Assembly: GCA_012934845.2 (NCBI GenBank)
Contig: WNNJ02003015.1
Coordinates: 26,611 to 90,610 of the forward strand
DNA length: 64,000 nt
DNA from: Pomphorhynchus laevis
Taxonomy: Eukaryota > Acanthocephala > Palaeacanthocephala > Echinorhynchida > Pomphorhynchidae
Direction of reading: 5' to 3'
The notes under the pieces are model-generated. The model did no database searches, was not told the origin of the DNA, and was given only the letters and a program-made list of their open reading frames with translations. Below, one piece after another: positions 55,392-64,000 of this stretch. Made by a program: the position numbers and the translations under genes. How positions within the stretch are numbered: position 1 is the stretch's first letter; each line of letters opens with the position of its first letter.

Positions 55392-56591
55392 ATGAACACT
55401 AACGAAGATAGCTTTCATGAACCACCTTCCAACAAAATTGCAAAAGGATCTCGCGGCGTTCATATAAAAATGTTGATCCCCGCCAAAGTGGCTGGCATTG
55501 TGATTGGTAAAGGTGGAGCGAACATTAATAAACTTCAGGACGAGAGCAACGCTAAGATTAAGATAAGTAAAAGTCATGAACTTTTTCCAGGTACTGACGA
55601 ACGAGTTTGCCTCGTAAACGGAGATATCGAAGGTGTTCTGCAGGTATACGACAATATACAGGATACATTCCAATCCAGGCCCGATGCTGTAAGTTCGGAT
55701 CTATCTTCCGATCGCATAAACGAGGTCCAGCTCCTTGTTCCTAATACCACTGCCGGCCTTTTGATTGGTAAAGGGGGCACGAACGTGAAGCAGATAAGCC
55801 AGGAGACGGGAGCAAAAATCATTATTAGTCAGAGAGTCGATGGTGTTCCTGAACGCTTGGTCGTTATCTCATCTACATCTGATAATAGTCGCCGACACGC
55901 ATTCGACCAAGTTATCACTAAAATTCGAGACGATCCTCATCACGATAGTTGCGCTGATATATTCTATGCTCATCAGAACGACAGTCGTCAATCACGTAAT
56001 CGACGCTCATCGCCTTTACCGCCATCAATTCATAACAATTCAAGACACAGTAGTACGTCAGCAGGATCAGCCATCGATATAATTGACGGACTACTCGCTG
56101 AAGCTGGAGGTCTTAACCCTGGCAATGCAGATATTCTATTGTCCATTATGAACGAACGATTTAACTTACATGGCGACGCCGCTATCGATGTACTTAAATC
56201 TGTCGACTGCCTTGGATCGTACGGTTTGCTTTCGTCACAACCCGAGCCAATTAGTAATAATCACAACAACAGCCGCTACTCACCTCCGACTCCGCACGGT
56301 CATCCATCGTCACTATCACGATCATCAGAGAGCTCAAGGAAGCACGTACAGATCAGAGTACCGAGTCGTATTGTTGGTGCACTTGTTGGTCCCGGTGGCA
56401 GAAGTCTGGCTGCGCTAGAAGCTCGATGCGGGGGTGCATCTGTACACATATCGCCTCGAGACGATCGAGCATCTGAACGTGTTGTCACTATTGAAGCTCC
56501 TTATTCGGATGTTTTGGAACGCGCATTAGAAATGATTAACAATATCGTTTCAAGAGAGGAGGCAAGACATAATCGACGCAGCTTTGACTGA
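55392..56591 (+). CDS. NOVA: NOVA/Pasilla-like RNA-binding protein, three KH domains
   Basis: 399 residues. KH1 (about 22-92) has the GKGG loop at 39-42. KH2 (about 108-182) has GKGG at 126-129. KH3 (about 317-390) has GPGG at 333-336. The layout, with KH1 and KH2 close together and a long Ser/Asn/His-rich linker before KH3, is that of NOVA/Pasilla. The short stretch ending KH2 (SCADIFYA) matches the family's SCLNISYA. Family members are nuclear RNA-binding proteins that control alternative splicing through YCAY elements. The start MNTNED leads straight into KH1, so the usual longer N-terminus is missing. The whole coding region is one exon, unlike the multi-exon genes of other animals. The linker is short and low-complexity. 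Another PCBP-type KH protein is the alternative, but the spacing favours NOVA. Confidence 0.85.
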   Translation: MNTNEDSFHEPPSNKIAKGSRGVHIKMLIPAKVAGIVIGKGGANINKLQDESNAKIKISKSHELFPGTDERVCLVNGDIEGVLQVYDNIQDTFQSRPDAVSSDLSSDRINEVQLLVPNTTAGLLIGKGGTNVKQISQETGAKIIISQRVDGVPERLVVISSTSDNSRRHAFDQVITKIRDDPHHDSCADIFYAHQNDSRQSRNRRSSPLPPSIHNNSRHSSTSAGSAIDIIDGLLAEAGGLNPGNADILLSIMNERFNLHGDAAIDVLKSVDCLGSYGLLSSQPEPISNNHNNSRYSPPTPHGHPSSLSRSSESSRKHVQIRVPSRIVGALVGPGGRSLAALEARCGGASVHISPRDDRASERVVTIEAPYSDVLERALEMINNIVSREEARHNRRSFD

Positions 56592-56660
56592 TTTTTATTT
56601 GTCTGTTCTCATTCTCTCTATATATATACAATTACGGATGCCATGATCATTGTTCATGCA

Positions 56661-56666
56661 AATAAA
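56661..56666 (+). terminator. Polyadenylation signal of the NOVA-like gene
   Basis: AATAAA 70 bp after the stop codon, in a T-rich context with a GT-rich stretch downstream (GTCTTGTGTCTTT). Confidence 0.65.
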
Positions 56667-57439
56667 ATTCATGTTACGTATTCGATCGTAGTCTTGTGTC
56701 TTTATTTTTCTCTCTTTATGTAGGTGTGCTTTGATATACGCGTTTACAATAAGAAAAAATTACCTACATAAAGTGATATGCTGATTCGCTTTGATTTCAA
56801 TTTGTTTCATCCACATATTATCATCGTGGATTCCTAATAATTTTGCCGTGTTTTGCAGTTTTAAATCATATCTGAGATAACTTTAAGATCAGTTTTACTC
56901 AAAAAGCATTATTTAAATGACAAATTGCGTTTAGTTTTGGAATCGTTATGTCAATACATTCAACGATAATATCGTACAGGTCAAAACGAAAGTAATTTAA
57001 TTTTGATTTTCATCAAGTGTTATAGTGCAATGCTAAACATTGATGAAAATAGTTTGTTACCCAGGTATTTCGATTAAAAACATTGGAAAATGCCTTCATT
57101 GCTGAACACGGTTTCTATCATTTCATTTATATCATTTACATATAAAGTGTATGTATAAACGAACATATCATTAGTTTTGTCTAAATAAAATATATAAATA
57201 TATGTTGGGTTTGCTCTTTATTATTTAAAAAATAAGAATATTTGCGTAATTTATAAGAACTACATTTTAAAGCAAACCAAAGTATACATTTCAGTATAAA
57301 TCAAAATTAGTAATTTTTCTTAAAGTCAACAAGACAAAATTAACATCTCCGAAGTGTTGCAACAACAATACGATATATATATTATATGAAAAATGAAATT
57401 AGCAAAAATTTCTCAAATATGTAAAGTAACGAAAAACAG
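56667..57439. other. AT-rich intergenic DNA
   Basis: Nothing recognised beyond A/T-rich sequence. Confidence 0.45.
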
Positions 57440-57712
57440 CTGGACAATCAAAATTTTTTTTGCAATCAAAGAAAACATTTAATACAAATTAAAAAAATTA
57501 ACATGATACAATTTAAATTGCAGAGACAGTAAAATCAACTACAAACAAATTTAAATTAGATCAAAATAAGACTATAAAAACCAAAATACAAAGAAGACAA
57601 TCACTGCAAAACATATATCAATATAAGAATAGATCATAACTTCCAGTGTTGCTCTCTAATCATTTCTGCCCATAATACCTAATCAATAGTGACTCCGAGG
57701 CAAACCTATTGT
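57440..57712 (-). repeat. Repeat family Z, copy 3 (inverted)
   Basis: The reverse complement begins GTTTGCCTCGGAGTCACTAT and continues through ATTGATATATGTTTTGCAGTG and a GTAGTTGATTTTACTGTCTC block, matching copies at 13253 and 13905. It is truncated at the far end. The 57689-57874 plus-strand ORF overlaps it and has no domain. Confidence 0.65.
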
Positions 57713-58030
57713 TTAGATGAGCTTGAACTACTCAATCTTTGCAGAGTCAATATCCAGGCAGTGACCAGTCTTCATTGCATTCAGTGTAACGGCACATTGA
57801 ACTATTCCTGGGTGTTTATATGTACCTGCGTGTTCAAAAAATCCTTTCTCGTAGGTGATGGAGATTATGTCTAACAATTTCTCACACAAGGAGCAAGGGA
57901 TACTGTAAACTACACCAAAAGGGTCCCTTTTGGTTTCTTGAAGAAGCCGAATAATTTACTGTTGGATTTTGAATATCCAGTAATGCTGAATTTACTTACA
58001 ATCACGTGTTAATTGAATAATTATACTCTT
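57713..58030. other. No gene recognised
   Basis: Contains a perfect small palindrome around CCAAAAGG/CCTTTTGG at 57914-57934 and no convincing ORF. Confidence 0.4.
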
Positions 58031-58320
58031 AATCGAAGCGCTGACTATAGAAGCGTCAAACATCTCAAAAACTTCGCCCCCTTTCCCCTTAAACGGGAAT
58101 ATTTAAACACTATCGATATCAATTCCCCGTAAAGAGACGGATTAAGGGTATATTTCAAGTATTGTAAGAATCCCCTTTAAGCAGGGAAGAAGGTTTAATC
58201 ACCCTTAATCCCCTTTCTCACGGGGAAATGAGATTGATATTGTTTAAATATTTCCCCTTCAAGGGAGAAACATTCGAAGTCTGAGAAGATGTTTGACGCT
58301 TCGATAGCCAGCGCTTTGAT
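58031..58320 (+). mobile_element. Foldback MITE with ~115-bp inverted arms
   Basis: The left arm starts AATCGAAGCGCTGACTATAG. The right arm ends with its imperfect complement (CTATCGAAGC and CAGCGCTTTGAT). The arms share GCGTCAAACATCT, CTTCG, CCCCTT, AATATTTAAACA(C/A)TAT and ATTCCCCGT over about 115 bp. The centre is short. No ORF. Typical of a non-autonomous foldback DNA element. The target duplication is unclear. Confidence 0.7.
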
Positions 58321-58325
58321 AATAC

Positions 58326-58440
58326 AATCGAAGCGCTGGCTCACTTCAGAATGACCCTTGATTGCTGATGGCGTCGAGCATCTTTTTAAGACTTTGCCCC
58401 CTCTCCTCTTTAAGGGGCAGATCGAAGATTAGACCAAGTT
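58326..58440 (+). mobile_element. Second, single arm of the MITE
   Basis: AATCGAAGCGCTGG, GCGTCGAGCATCTTTTTAAG and ACTTTGCCCCCTCTCC repeat the left arm of the adjacent element in direct orientation. A partial tandem copy or nested insertion. Confidence 0.55.
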
Positions 58441-59348
58441 TTTTAAAAATGTGCTTTATTTCTTCAAGATCAAGTTTCAATATTTTTAAATAATGTATCA
58501 ATAAAATGCACATATAATTTTATCTTCATATTGAATTGAAGTATAAATATATGCTTACGATCGTATACATAAAAAATAAATTAAAAAATGTAGAATTAAA
58601 AAATGTGTCACGAAAATTTGTCGTAATTTAAAATCAAATTATTTTGCTAAAATTTTTAAATTCAAATAAAAAGCTGTTTATACTCTTTAGAACAATTTGT
58701 TTTTTTTGCAATTATATTCTTAATTATAATCTTGTCTAAACCTGAAAATGTAAAGCAATATTTGTTTATTCGAGTTAAATTTTTAAATTTTAATTTTTAA
58801 AATAATTAAAATTTTTTTTAGTACTTAAACTGATTTCTCCAAATAAATTAGTTAAATCTTCAATAAGGTATATATTATTTATCATTTTATTAAAAAAAGT
58901 AAAATATTAGAAATTAATTTATGTTAGCTAATTCAGTTTAATAAAATTGAGTGTTTAAGTTAAGAGAAATTCTAAATTGAAATTGAATTTATCAAAATTT
59001 ATGCTTAATCTTGGATAGTATTTTATTTTGAATAGGAAAAAATTAAAATTTGATTTTATTTTTACAAATATTATCTGTTTAAAATATTAAAGCAAATTAA
59101 TATCAAAGCAAATTTTCTCAGGATTTAATAAACATAGCCGCTTTGATAAGAATGTTGAACGTGTATAATGATTGCAATGATGACATTATCAACGTCAGAT
59201 ATACAAAAATGTCAAAACATTAAAATCAAAAGGTAATCTTAAAAGGTAAGTATATATGTACTGGTTTTATTAGAAAGTAAGTTAACTTTTTAATTGAGTT
59301 TTTACGAACTGCTTTAATCCCGAATATTTTTAACGACGGGTTTTTATT
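58441..59348. other. AT-rich DNA downstream of the Cys-rich gene
   Basis: Must hold the 3' UTR of the minus-strand gene at 59349. Nothing else recognised. Confidence 0.45.
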
Positions 59349-60082
59349 CTATATAGTATGTGTGTCAAACGGCCTTATGCAAATCTTCTTTCGAGGATGA
59401 TATCTTTTGCCACTGATCTTGCAAAATTCGACAAATTGGTCTTCCGTATGGACGTCATATTCATTCTTTAACGATTTTATTTCAGCTGCCGTCGGTCTTA
59501 GAGGAAACCGACGACATGAACGCGTATTAATGTTATAGGCTAAGCCTCGTTTGAAACAGCATACTTTAAGGTATGTATGATTGTGAATCCTTTCAGGATC
59601 GCCATATGGGAATTTGATAATGTCGTGTACCTCTTTGAAAGTTTTTCGTATACAGAAGTCTAAAGTTTCATCATATTCATAATATGGTTGGCATATCTTT
59701 GCCATCCAGAGTTTCTTATATTTTTGATTGTGCCGTTTAAAGTCATGCATATGCAAAGAGTTGTCGTCCGGAAACTGAACACAGCCGAAACTATTTAAAA
59801 CTCTAAAATAGAAAAGCCCACGTATAAAACAATAGTAATTATTCATTTCATATTGTTGCACTATATGCCTGTTAACCGGGTGTTTCAATAGTCCAGTTGA
59901 CATGACTGTATTATCAACACAAGATCCATAGAACAAGCTGTAATTCATATGGCGTGATGCGCAAAATATGTAAAAATGATCAATGATTCTTTTATAGTGG
60001 AAATTGTGTCGTTCTTTCATAGATTTTGGTTCAAAGTGAATGCATCCATTTATTTTACCCAGGTCGATATTAGTTATAGTTG
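59349..60082 (-). CDS. Cys-module secreted-type protein, 3' exon or second gene
   Basis: The Met-initiated frame is 223 residues (from 60020), but the frame is open without a Met to 60113, and the extra part contains another module-like NGCIHF, so 60020 is probably not the true start. Three to four modules are visible, each like C-x-x-x-G-x-x-Y-x(5-8)-C-x-x-F: FCASRHMNYSLFYGSCV, YYCFIRGLFYFRVLNSFGCV, KICQPYYEYDETLDFCI, CCFKRGLAYNINTRSCRRF and FCKISGKRYHPRKKICI. No signal peptide. A phase-compatible AG at 60083-60084 would join this exon to 61157 (see findings). The modules are the same as in the 671-residue frame to the right. I do not recognise the family. Confidence 0.65.
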
Positions 60083-61156
60083 CTGATTTTCTTATTTTAG
60101 ATACAAATGATTTTTACCATTTGAATGAAAACGTTATATTTACGTTGCTACGAACGTCGTAAATGTTTTATTTGTTCGTTTCTTTTTGTCCTGATTTACA
60201 GGTGATATTCTCTTTGTGGTCAAAAATTTACAGTTCTCTTTAAATTTTCATTTCGCCGCTGTCGTATTGGCCACAATTATTTCTTAAGCAATACCTTGTC
60301 ATTTCCAACAATTAAAAAATTTGAAATCTAACGCATGCTTGATGGCTTAACCTAACTATCCTTTACTAAAATGTTTATAAATATAATACAACGACAAAAT
60401 ATTAATATTTTTTATATTTTTTAATATTAATTTATTATTAAAGAGTAACATCATTTTTAAAAATGACGTTATAATATATAACTTTTTTATCTATTTTTGT
60501 AAGGCATCGCTAATATATACATTAATATATGTCGTACTGTAAACACTTTACCCGTTCATACATTATTGAGCAGTTATACCATTCTGTGTCAGTCTACCAG
60601 TCAGTTGATAAGTCAACGATGAGTCTGTCGATGAATTAGTCAAAATATGACAACGGGGTTTCCTAATTTAAAAATCTGTCAATCGACAGCAAATCTGTCG
60701 TCATCATGAATATTTAATCTGAAACAACAAAAGGAATTCATTCTGGATATTCAATGACGGCTAGACAAATTGAAACCGGCGGCATAATTAATTAAGCGCT
60801 TTCTCTAATTGTTCTCTAGGTAAATTATTTCCACTTTATTAAATACGATAGTGTTATGATCATGCTCTGAGCATGATCCATCAATACTGATATAGTGTTG
60901 GTGAAGGGCTTATGCTCACAAGGCCGATATCCGTATTTTATCGACCTGACTTTGTTACTTGATTTCTCGTGTATTTTCAGATTAAATATTGCTGATGATT
61001 ACAGATCAAGCAAACTTCGCTGACCTCTTTTACTGAAGGTGTCAGCGATGTTTGGCGAAATCTAACTCTTATAAAGTCGCTATTTCAATTCTATCATTTA
61101 TACTTTTGTAATTAAATCTAGTAGCAGCGTCCATATAACCAATATCGAAATCGTAC
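60083..61156 (-). other. Intron or intergenic gap between the two Cys-module frames
   Basis: AT-rich. If the two frames are one gene, the intron would be 1,074 bp with GT at 61155-61156 (GTACGA) and AG at 60083-60084, and the joined coding length is divisible by three. The acceptor has a poor pyrimidine tract. A near-perfect palindrome GATCATGCTC(T)GAGCATGATC sits at 60858-60878. Confidence 0.4.
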
Positions 61157-63113
61157 TATCAAAATCCATTCCAAATCTGATGCAGATATCATTGCCAAAA
61201 CGCAGTACATTCCGTGGTAAGATAGGGATTGGTGGCATTTCTTTTTCATAATTAGGTACTCTCATTATGCATAATTTAAGTTCATTATCATATTCCAGCT
61301 CATTGTGCCTGCACATTTCCTTCATTTGCGCAGTTTTTATCAATTTCCGATGCTTAAAAGTAATGAATGTAACCGCTACGCATTCATCCAGATTCTTATT
61401 GTAACGTTGTCCCGATACTAAGCAAAATAGTTCCATAAGATCTTCGTAAAACACTTTCTGATTCCTCAAGAACTTATCGTTTTTTTTCAAAACGCATACT
61501 TTTATAAGGTCATTGTATTGTTTTCTTTGTACTTCGCAAATTAATGGTAATAGATTAAGGTATTTGGACATTTTTATGTTCTCTGTGATTGGATCTGTTG
61601 ACAAACAACGGTTTAAGACCGTAATGTCATCAGCATTGAAGAGTATCTTACATGCGTGTGTAAACTGAGCAGCCGTATGCCTTCTGAACTTAGTTACATC
61701 GGATATTTTATCCGGGTATTTTATGCAGTCATTTTTAATCGGATCGTGATCGTATCCTTGTTCGACACACCAGTTAAATGTAAAAGGCCATTCAACTTTG
61801 TTTGCGTCAATGCTACGGTTAGTCTCAATTACTTCTTCATCGACCATGTTATCGAAATTATATTTACTTACGCATATTCGCAATGCTCGTGAGTACCGCA
61901 GTTTATGACGTTCACAATGGGACTTTATCATTCCATGAATGTACGGTAAGTACTTGAGCAGAAGTGCATTTTTCCTTCGAATTTCATAATTGTCTGAAAA
62001 ATAAATACATTTATTTTTTTCTGCAAAGTAATTAAATCCTAGTTTAAAGCAGAAAAGTTCGTTTTTTGAATAAACAAATCTCAAGTCGTCGTTATTACCC
62101 TCATTGCGTGATTTGTTTCTTTGCTCATTTCCCGAATCATCGTTAAAGCGACAGTCTGGACAGTATAAAGCTGGAAATGATGTTATCCGTGCACTTTCAT
62201 CTGCCTGGTCAACTGTAATGCAGATGTCAATATGTATTTGGTACACTCTACCAATGTGATTGCAATGTATTTCTTTAAGCTGTTTTATGAGTGACTTGTG
62301 GAGTTGATAGTAATCTACAGTTAAATTCATAAGATCGTGGTAATAGCAATGACGCGTTTGGTTTGAACGAATGTAGACAGCTAGACCACCTGCAACAGCA
62401 CAACGTATCTGATAAATATAGTCCGATAATTCAGGATGATACAGTTTAGCGAAATCCATACTTGTGAAAATATCGTAGACAATAGCATTAGAATTTGTGG
62501 GGTTTGACTTTACACAATGACGAAGCTCTGACACATAGATCATGCCTAACTGCTTACAAACGTTTTTCCATATTCTTCTTGTAACCATATCTGATTGCAA
62601 GACAGTTCGAAATTGTTGAATCAAATTACTGTTACCGATGTATCTATTCATTATACAGCATCTGTTATTTTTTGAATCATACGCAAGGCCATGGATCAGT
62701 AAGCAATCAATGAGTTTCAATGAATGTTTCAGAGAAAACTCTAGGTTTGCAGGACATATTATACCATGCGATTCTTTGTTATCAAAAGAACTGTATAGCG
62801 TAAGACTCCTTGTAACCCAATAAGGGTGTTTATGCCTGTTCACGCACATCTGATATTCGTCGTCATACTCCAGCCATAATTGCCAACAGATCATTTCTAT
62901 TTCAGATCGTGTGTAATCACGAAAACGGACCAAATCACCGGGACTTAAATGCATTGGAAATGGGTTGCAGGAGTGCGAATTTAAATCAAAATAGGTCCCA
63001 GTAAACCAACAAAATTGGTATTTTTTATAATTAGGATCATTCCTATCATAAGCTAACAAGCCCCTGTAAAAAAGCTCCGAACACGTCAAGCCACCAAAGA
63101 CTAGTAACAACAC
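61098..63113 (-). CDS. Secreted Cys-module repeat protein, unrecognised family
   Basis: 671 residues, one exon. It starts with a probable signal peptide MLLLVFGGLTCSE. About seven paired modules of 70-90 residues follow, each with two C-x(8-17)-C clusters carrying an aromatic-acidic Y-D/Y-N pair, for example FCWFTGTYFDLNSHSC, ICWQLWLEYDDEYQMCV, LIHGLAYDSKNNRCC, FCFKLGFNYFAEKNKCIYF, WCVEQGYDHDPIKNDCIKY, FCLVSGQRYNKNLDECV and MCRHNELEYDNELKLCI. Between clusters is a helical spacer of about 30 charged residues. Even cysteine numbers suggest disulfides and an extracellular or secretory role. The last 20 residues (ISILVIWTLLLDLI) are hydrophobic. They are either a membrane or GPI signal, or intron read-through past a donor at 61155-61156. 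No known domain is recognised. Confidence 0.75.
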   Translation of the reverse strand: MLLLVFGGLTCSELFYRGLLAYDRNDPNYKKYQFCWFTGTYFDLNSHSCNPFPMHLSPGDLVRFRDYTRSEIEMICWQLWLEYDDEYQMCVNRHKHPYWVTRSLTLYSSFDNKESHGIICPANLEFSLKHSLKLIDCLLIHGLAYDSKNNRCCIMNRYIGNSNLIQQFRTVLQSDMVTRRIWKNVCKQLGMIYVSELRHCVKSNPTNSNAIVYDIFTSMDFAKLYHPELSDYIYQIRCAVAGGLAVYIRSNQTRHCYYHDLMNLTVDYYQLHKSLIKQLKEIHCNHIGRVYQIHIDICITVDQADESARITSFPALYCPDCRFNDDSGNEQRNKSRNEGNNDDLRFVYSKNELFCFKLGFNYFAEKNKCIYFSDNYEIRRKNALLLKYLPYIHGMIKSHCERHKLRYSRALRICVSKYNFDNMVDEEVIETNRSIDANKVEWPFTFNWCVEQGYDHDPIKNDCIKYPDKISDVTKFRRHTAAQFTHACKILFNADDITVLNRCLSTDPITENIKMSKYLNLLPLICEVQRKQYNDLIKVCVLKKNDKFLRNQKVFYEDLMELFCLVSGQRYNKNLDECVAVTFITFKHRKLIKTAQMKEMCRHNELEYDNELKLCIMRVPNYEKEMPPIPILPRNVLRFGNDICIRFGMDFDSTISILVIWTLLLDLITKV

Positions 63114-63480
63114 GATAGAAACGCGTGTGCACTTACAATGTAACTAAAATGTTAAATACATAATAAACCGAAAATACAAAGTGAACAAACCATTTAGTCA
63201 CAAATTCAGTTTCACAACATACCGAAAAAGCAATTGATGAGGTAATACCCTAAGAATATTTAAAATAACATCATTTAGGCGCCAATATCATTATTTAATT
63301 AAAAGAAATAAAATTTAAATAAAATTATTTGTTTGTGATTTATAATGTATTTTTTGAAATAAAATAATAAAGACGTAGTAATAGGGAATGAGTATTTACA
63401 AATGTAAATGTAAGGAGAAAGCTACATTAGATATGATTTCAGAATTAACAATCTAAATAAGTATAACTGAAATAATCTAT
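63114..63480. other. Upstream of the Cys-module gene
   Basis: AT-rich 5' flank of the minus-strand gene. No specific promoter element is called. Confidence 0.4.
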
Positions 63481-63945
63481 GATGATATTCAAGAAGGAGA
63501 AGTTTGTCTGTTGGAAGGATAGAGCACTAGGTTGGATCGGTAGAATATGCCTTGATAAAGTTTTGGAGGAGTCACTATCCCTACTCAATTATGGAGCAAC
63601 TTTATCACCCCAACCAATCCCGCCTTGATGTGACTTCAGGAGTAGGGACTTGTCTGTTACAGATATCCTTAACCCTTGGGGGCCACTCCCGGGCACCTCC
63701 ATAACCCATGCGCCACTCTCCACTCGTGTTTGTCAGCTTTTGACATACATTCTGAGAAAGGAGGTCGCTATAACAATGCTATTAGCCTCCCCGTCCGACA
63801 TTGCTGGAATAAACATCAGCCGTCGTGTTTTTATACCATAAAAAGAAGTCGATTTCATGTCCTAAAGATCTGCGACCCATTTCGATTCAAAATTCCCTCA
63901 TCTCCATTTACGAAAAAGCGCTTGCGCGTATAATCCGCGATCATT
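63481..63945 (+). mobile_element. R1/Jockey-like element, fragment (copy D)
   Basis: Encodes EKFVCWKDRALGWIG, DKVLEESLSLLNYGAT, SRDLSVTDILNPWGPLPG, RVCQLLTYILRKEVAITML and DIAGINISRRVFIP, the linker region shared with copies A-C. Stops and frame changes are present. Neither the RT nor the 5' part is here. It runs into the (TA)n tract. Confidence 0.8.
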
Positions 63946-63946
63946 A

Positions 63947-64000
<54 letters not shown>
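63946..64000 (+). repeat. (TA)n microsatellite
   Basis: A pure TA tract from about 63950 to the window end. It directly follows the truncated R1-like fragment. Its true length is unknown. Confidence 0.95.

Noticed and set aside
1-64000. CRISPR arrays, operons, bacterial integrases or phage genes
   Set aside because: The tandem arrays have no spacer structure, and introns and gene families show animal nuclear DNA.

Overview
The window is AT-rich animal (metazoan) nuclear DNA, not prokaryotic or organellar. The evidence is spliced genes with GT-AG introns, bilaterian-type nuclear gene families (a NOVA/Pasilla-like three-KH RNA-binding protein and a CSRNP/AXUD1 homolog), satellite arrays, and several clades of non-LTR retrotransposon. 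I cannot name the phylum. The unique genes are few and far apart, and most of the rest is repeats or decayed mobile DNA.

Layout. 0-4 kb: first coding exon of a Tudor-like gene running off the left edge (minus strand), then an intronless ankyrin-repeat gene (minus). 4-10 kb: AT-rich DNA with an interspersed repeat (family X), a tRNA-like segment followed by three hairpins, and a 222-bp satellite whose regular core sits between decayed monomers. 10.1-15.2 kb: a CSRNP/AXUD1-like gene (minus) in at least three exons, with a 4.2-kb intron holding tandem repeats, a retroelement insertion and hairpin-rich sequence. 15-24 kb: mostly empty AT-rich DNA with small repeats, foldbacks and a Penelope-like fragment. 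24.4-48.6 kb: a retroelement graveyard with four copies or parts of an R1/Jockey-like family, two copies of an RT element ending in a zinc knuckle plus a restriction-like endonuclease, a nearly full-length CR1-like element, an L2-like element inserted into another CR1-like RT, and a Ty3/gypsy RT scrap fused in frame to an R1-like ORF2. 49.4-51.7 kb: a ~111-bp tandem array with a five-unit higher-order period, abutting a truncated L2-like copy. 55.4-56.6 kb: the NOVA-like gene (plus). 58.0-58.4 kb: a foldback MITE. 59.3-63.1 kb: a secreted cysteine-rich repeat protein (minus), one gene of two exons or two neighbouring genes, whose family I do not recognise. 63.5-64 kb: an R1-like fragment and a (TA)n tract.

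The host genes share no evident pathway. The items most worth attention are the unrecognised cysteine-module protein(s), the RT/zinc-knuckle/endonuclease elements, the conserved 3'-end hairpin of the L2-like family, the two higher-order satellites, and a hammerhead-like core in the 11-13 kb repeat.
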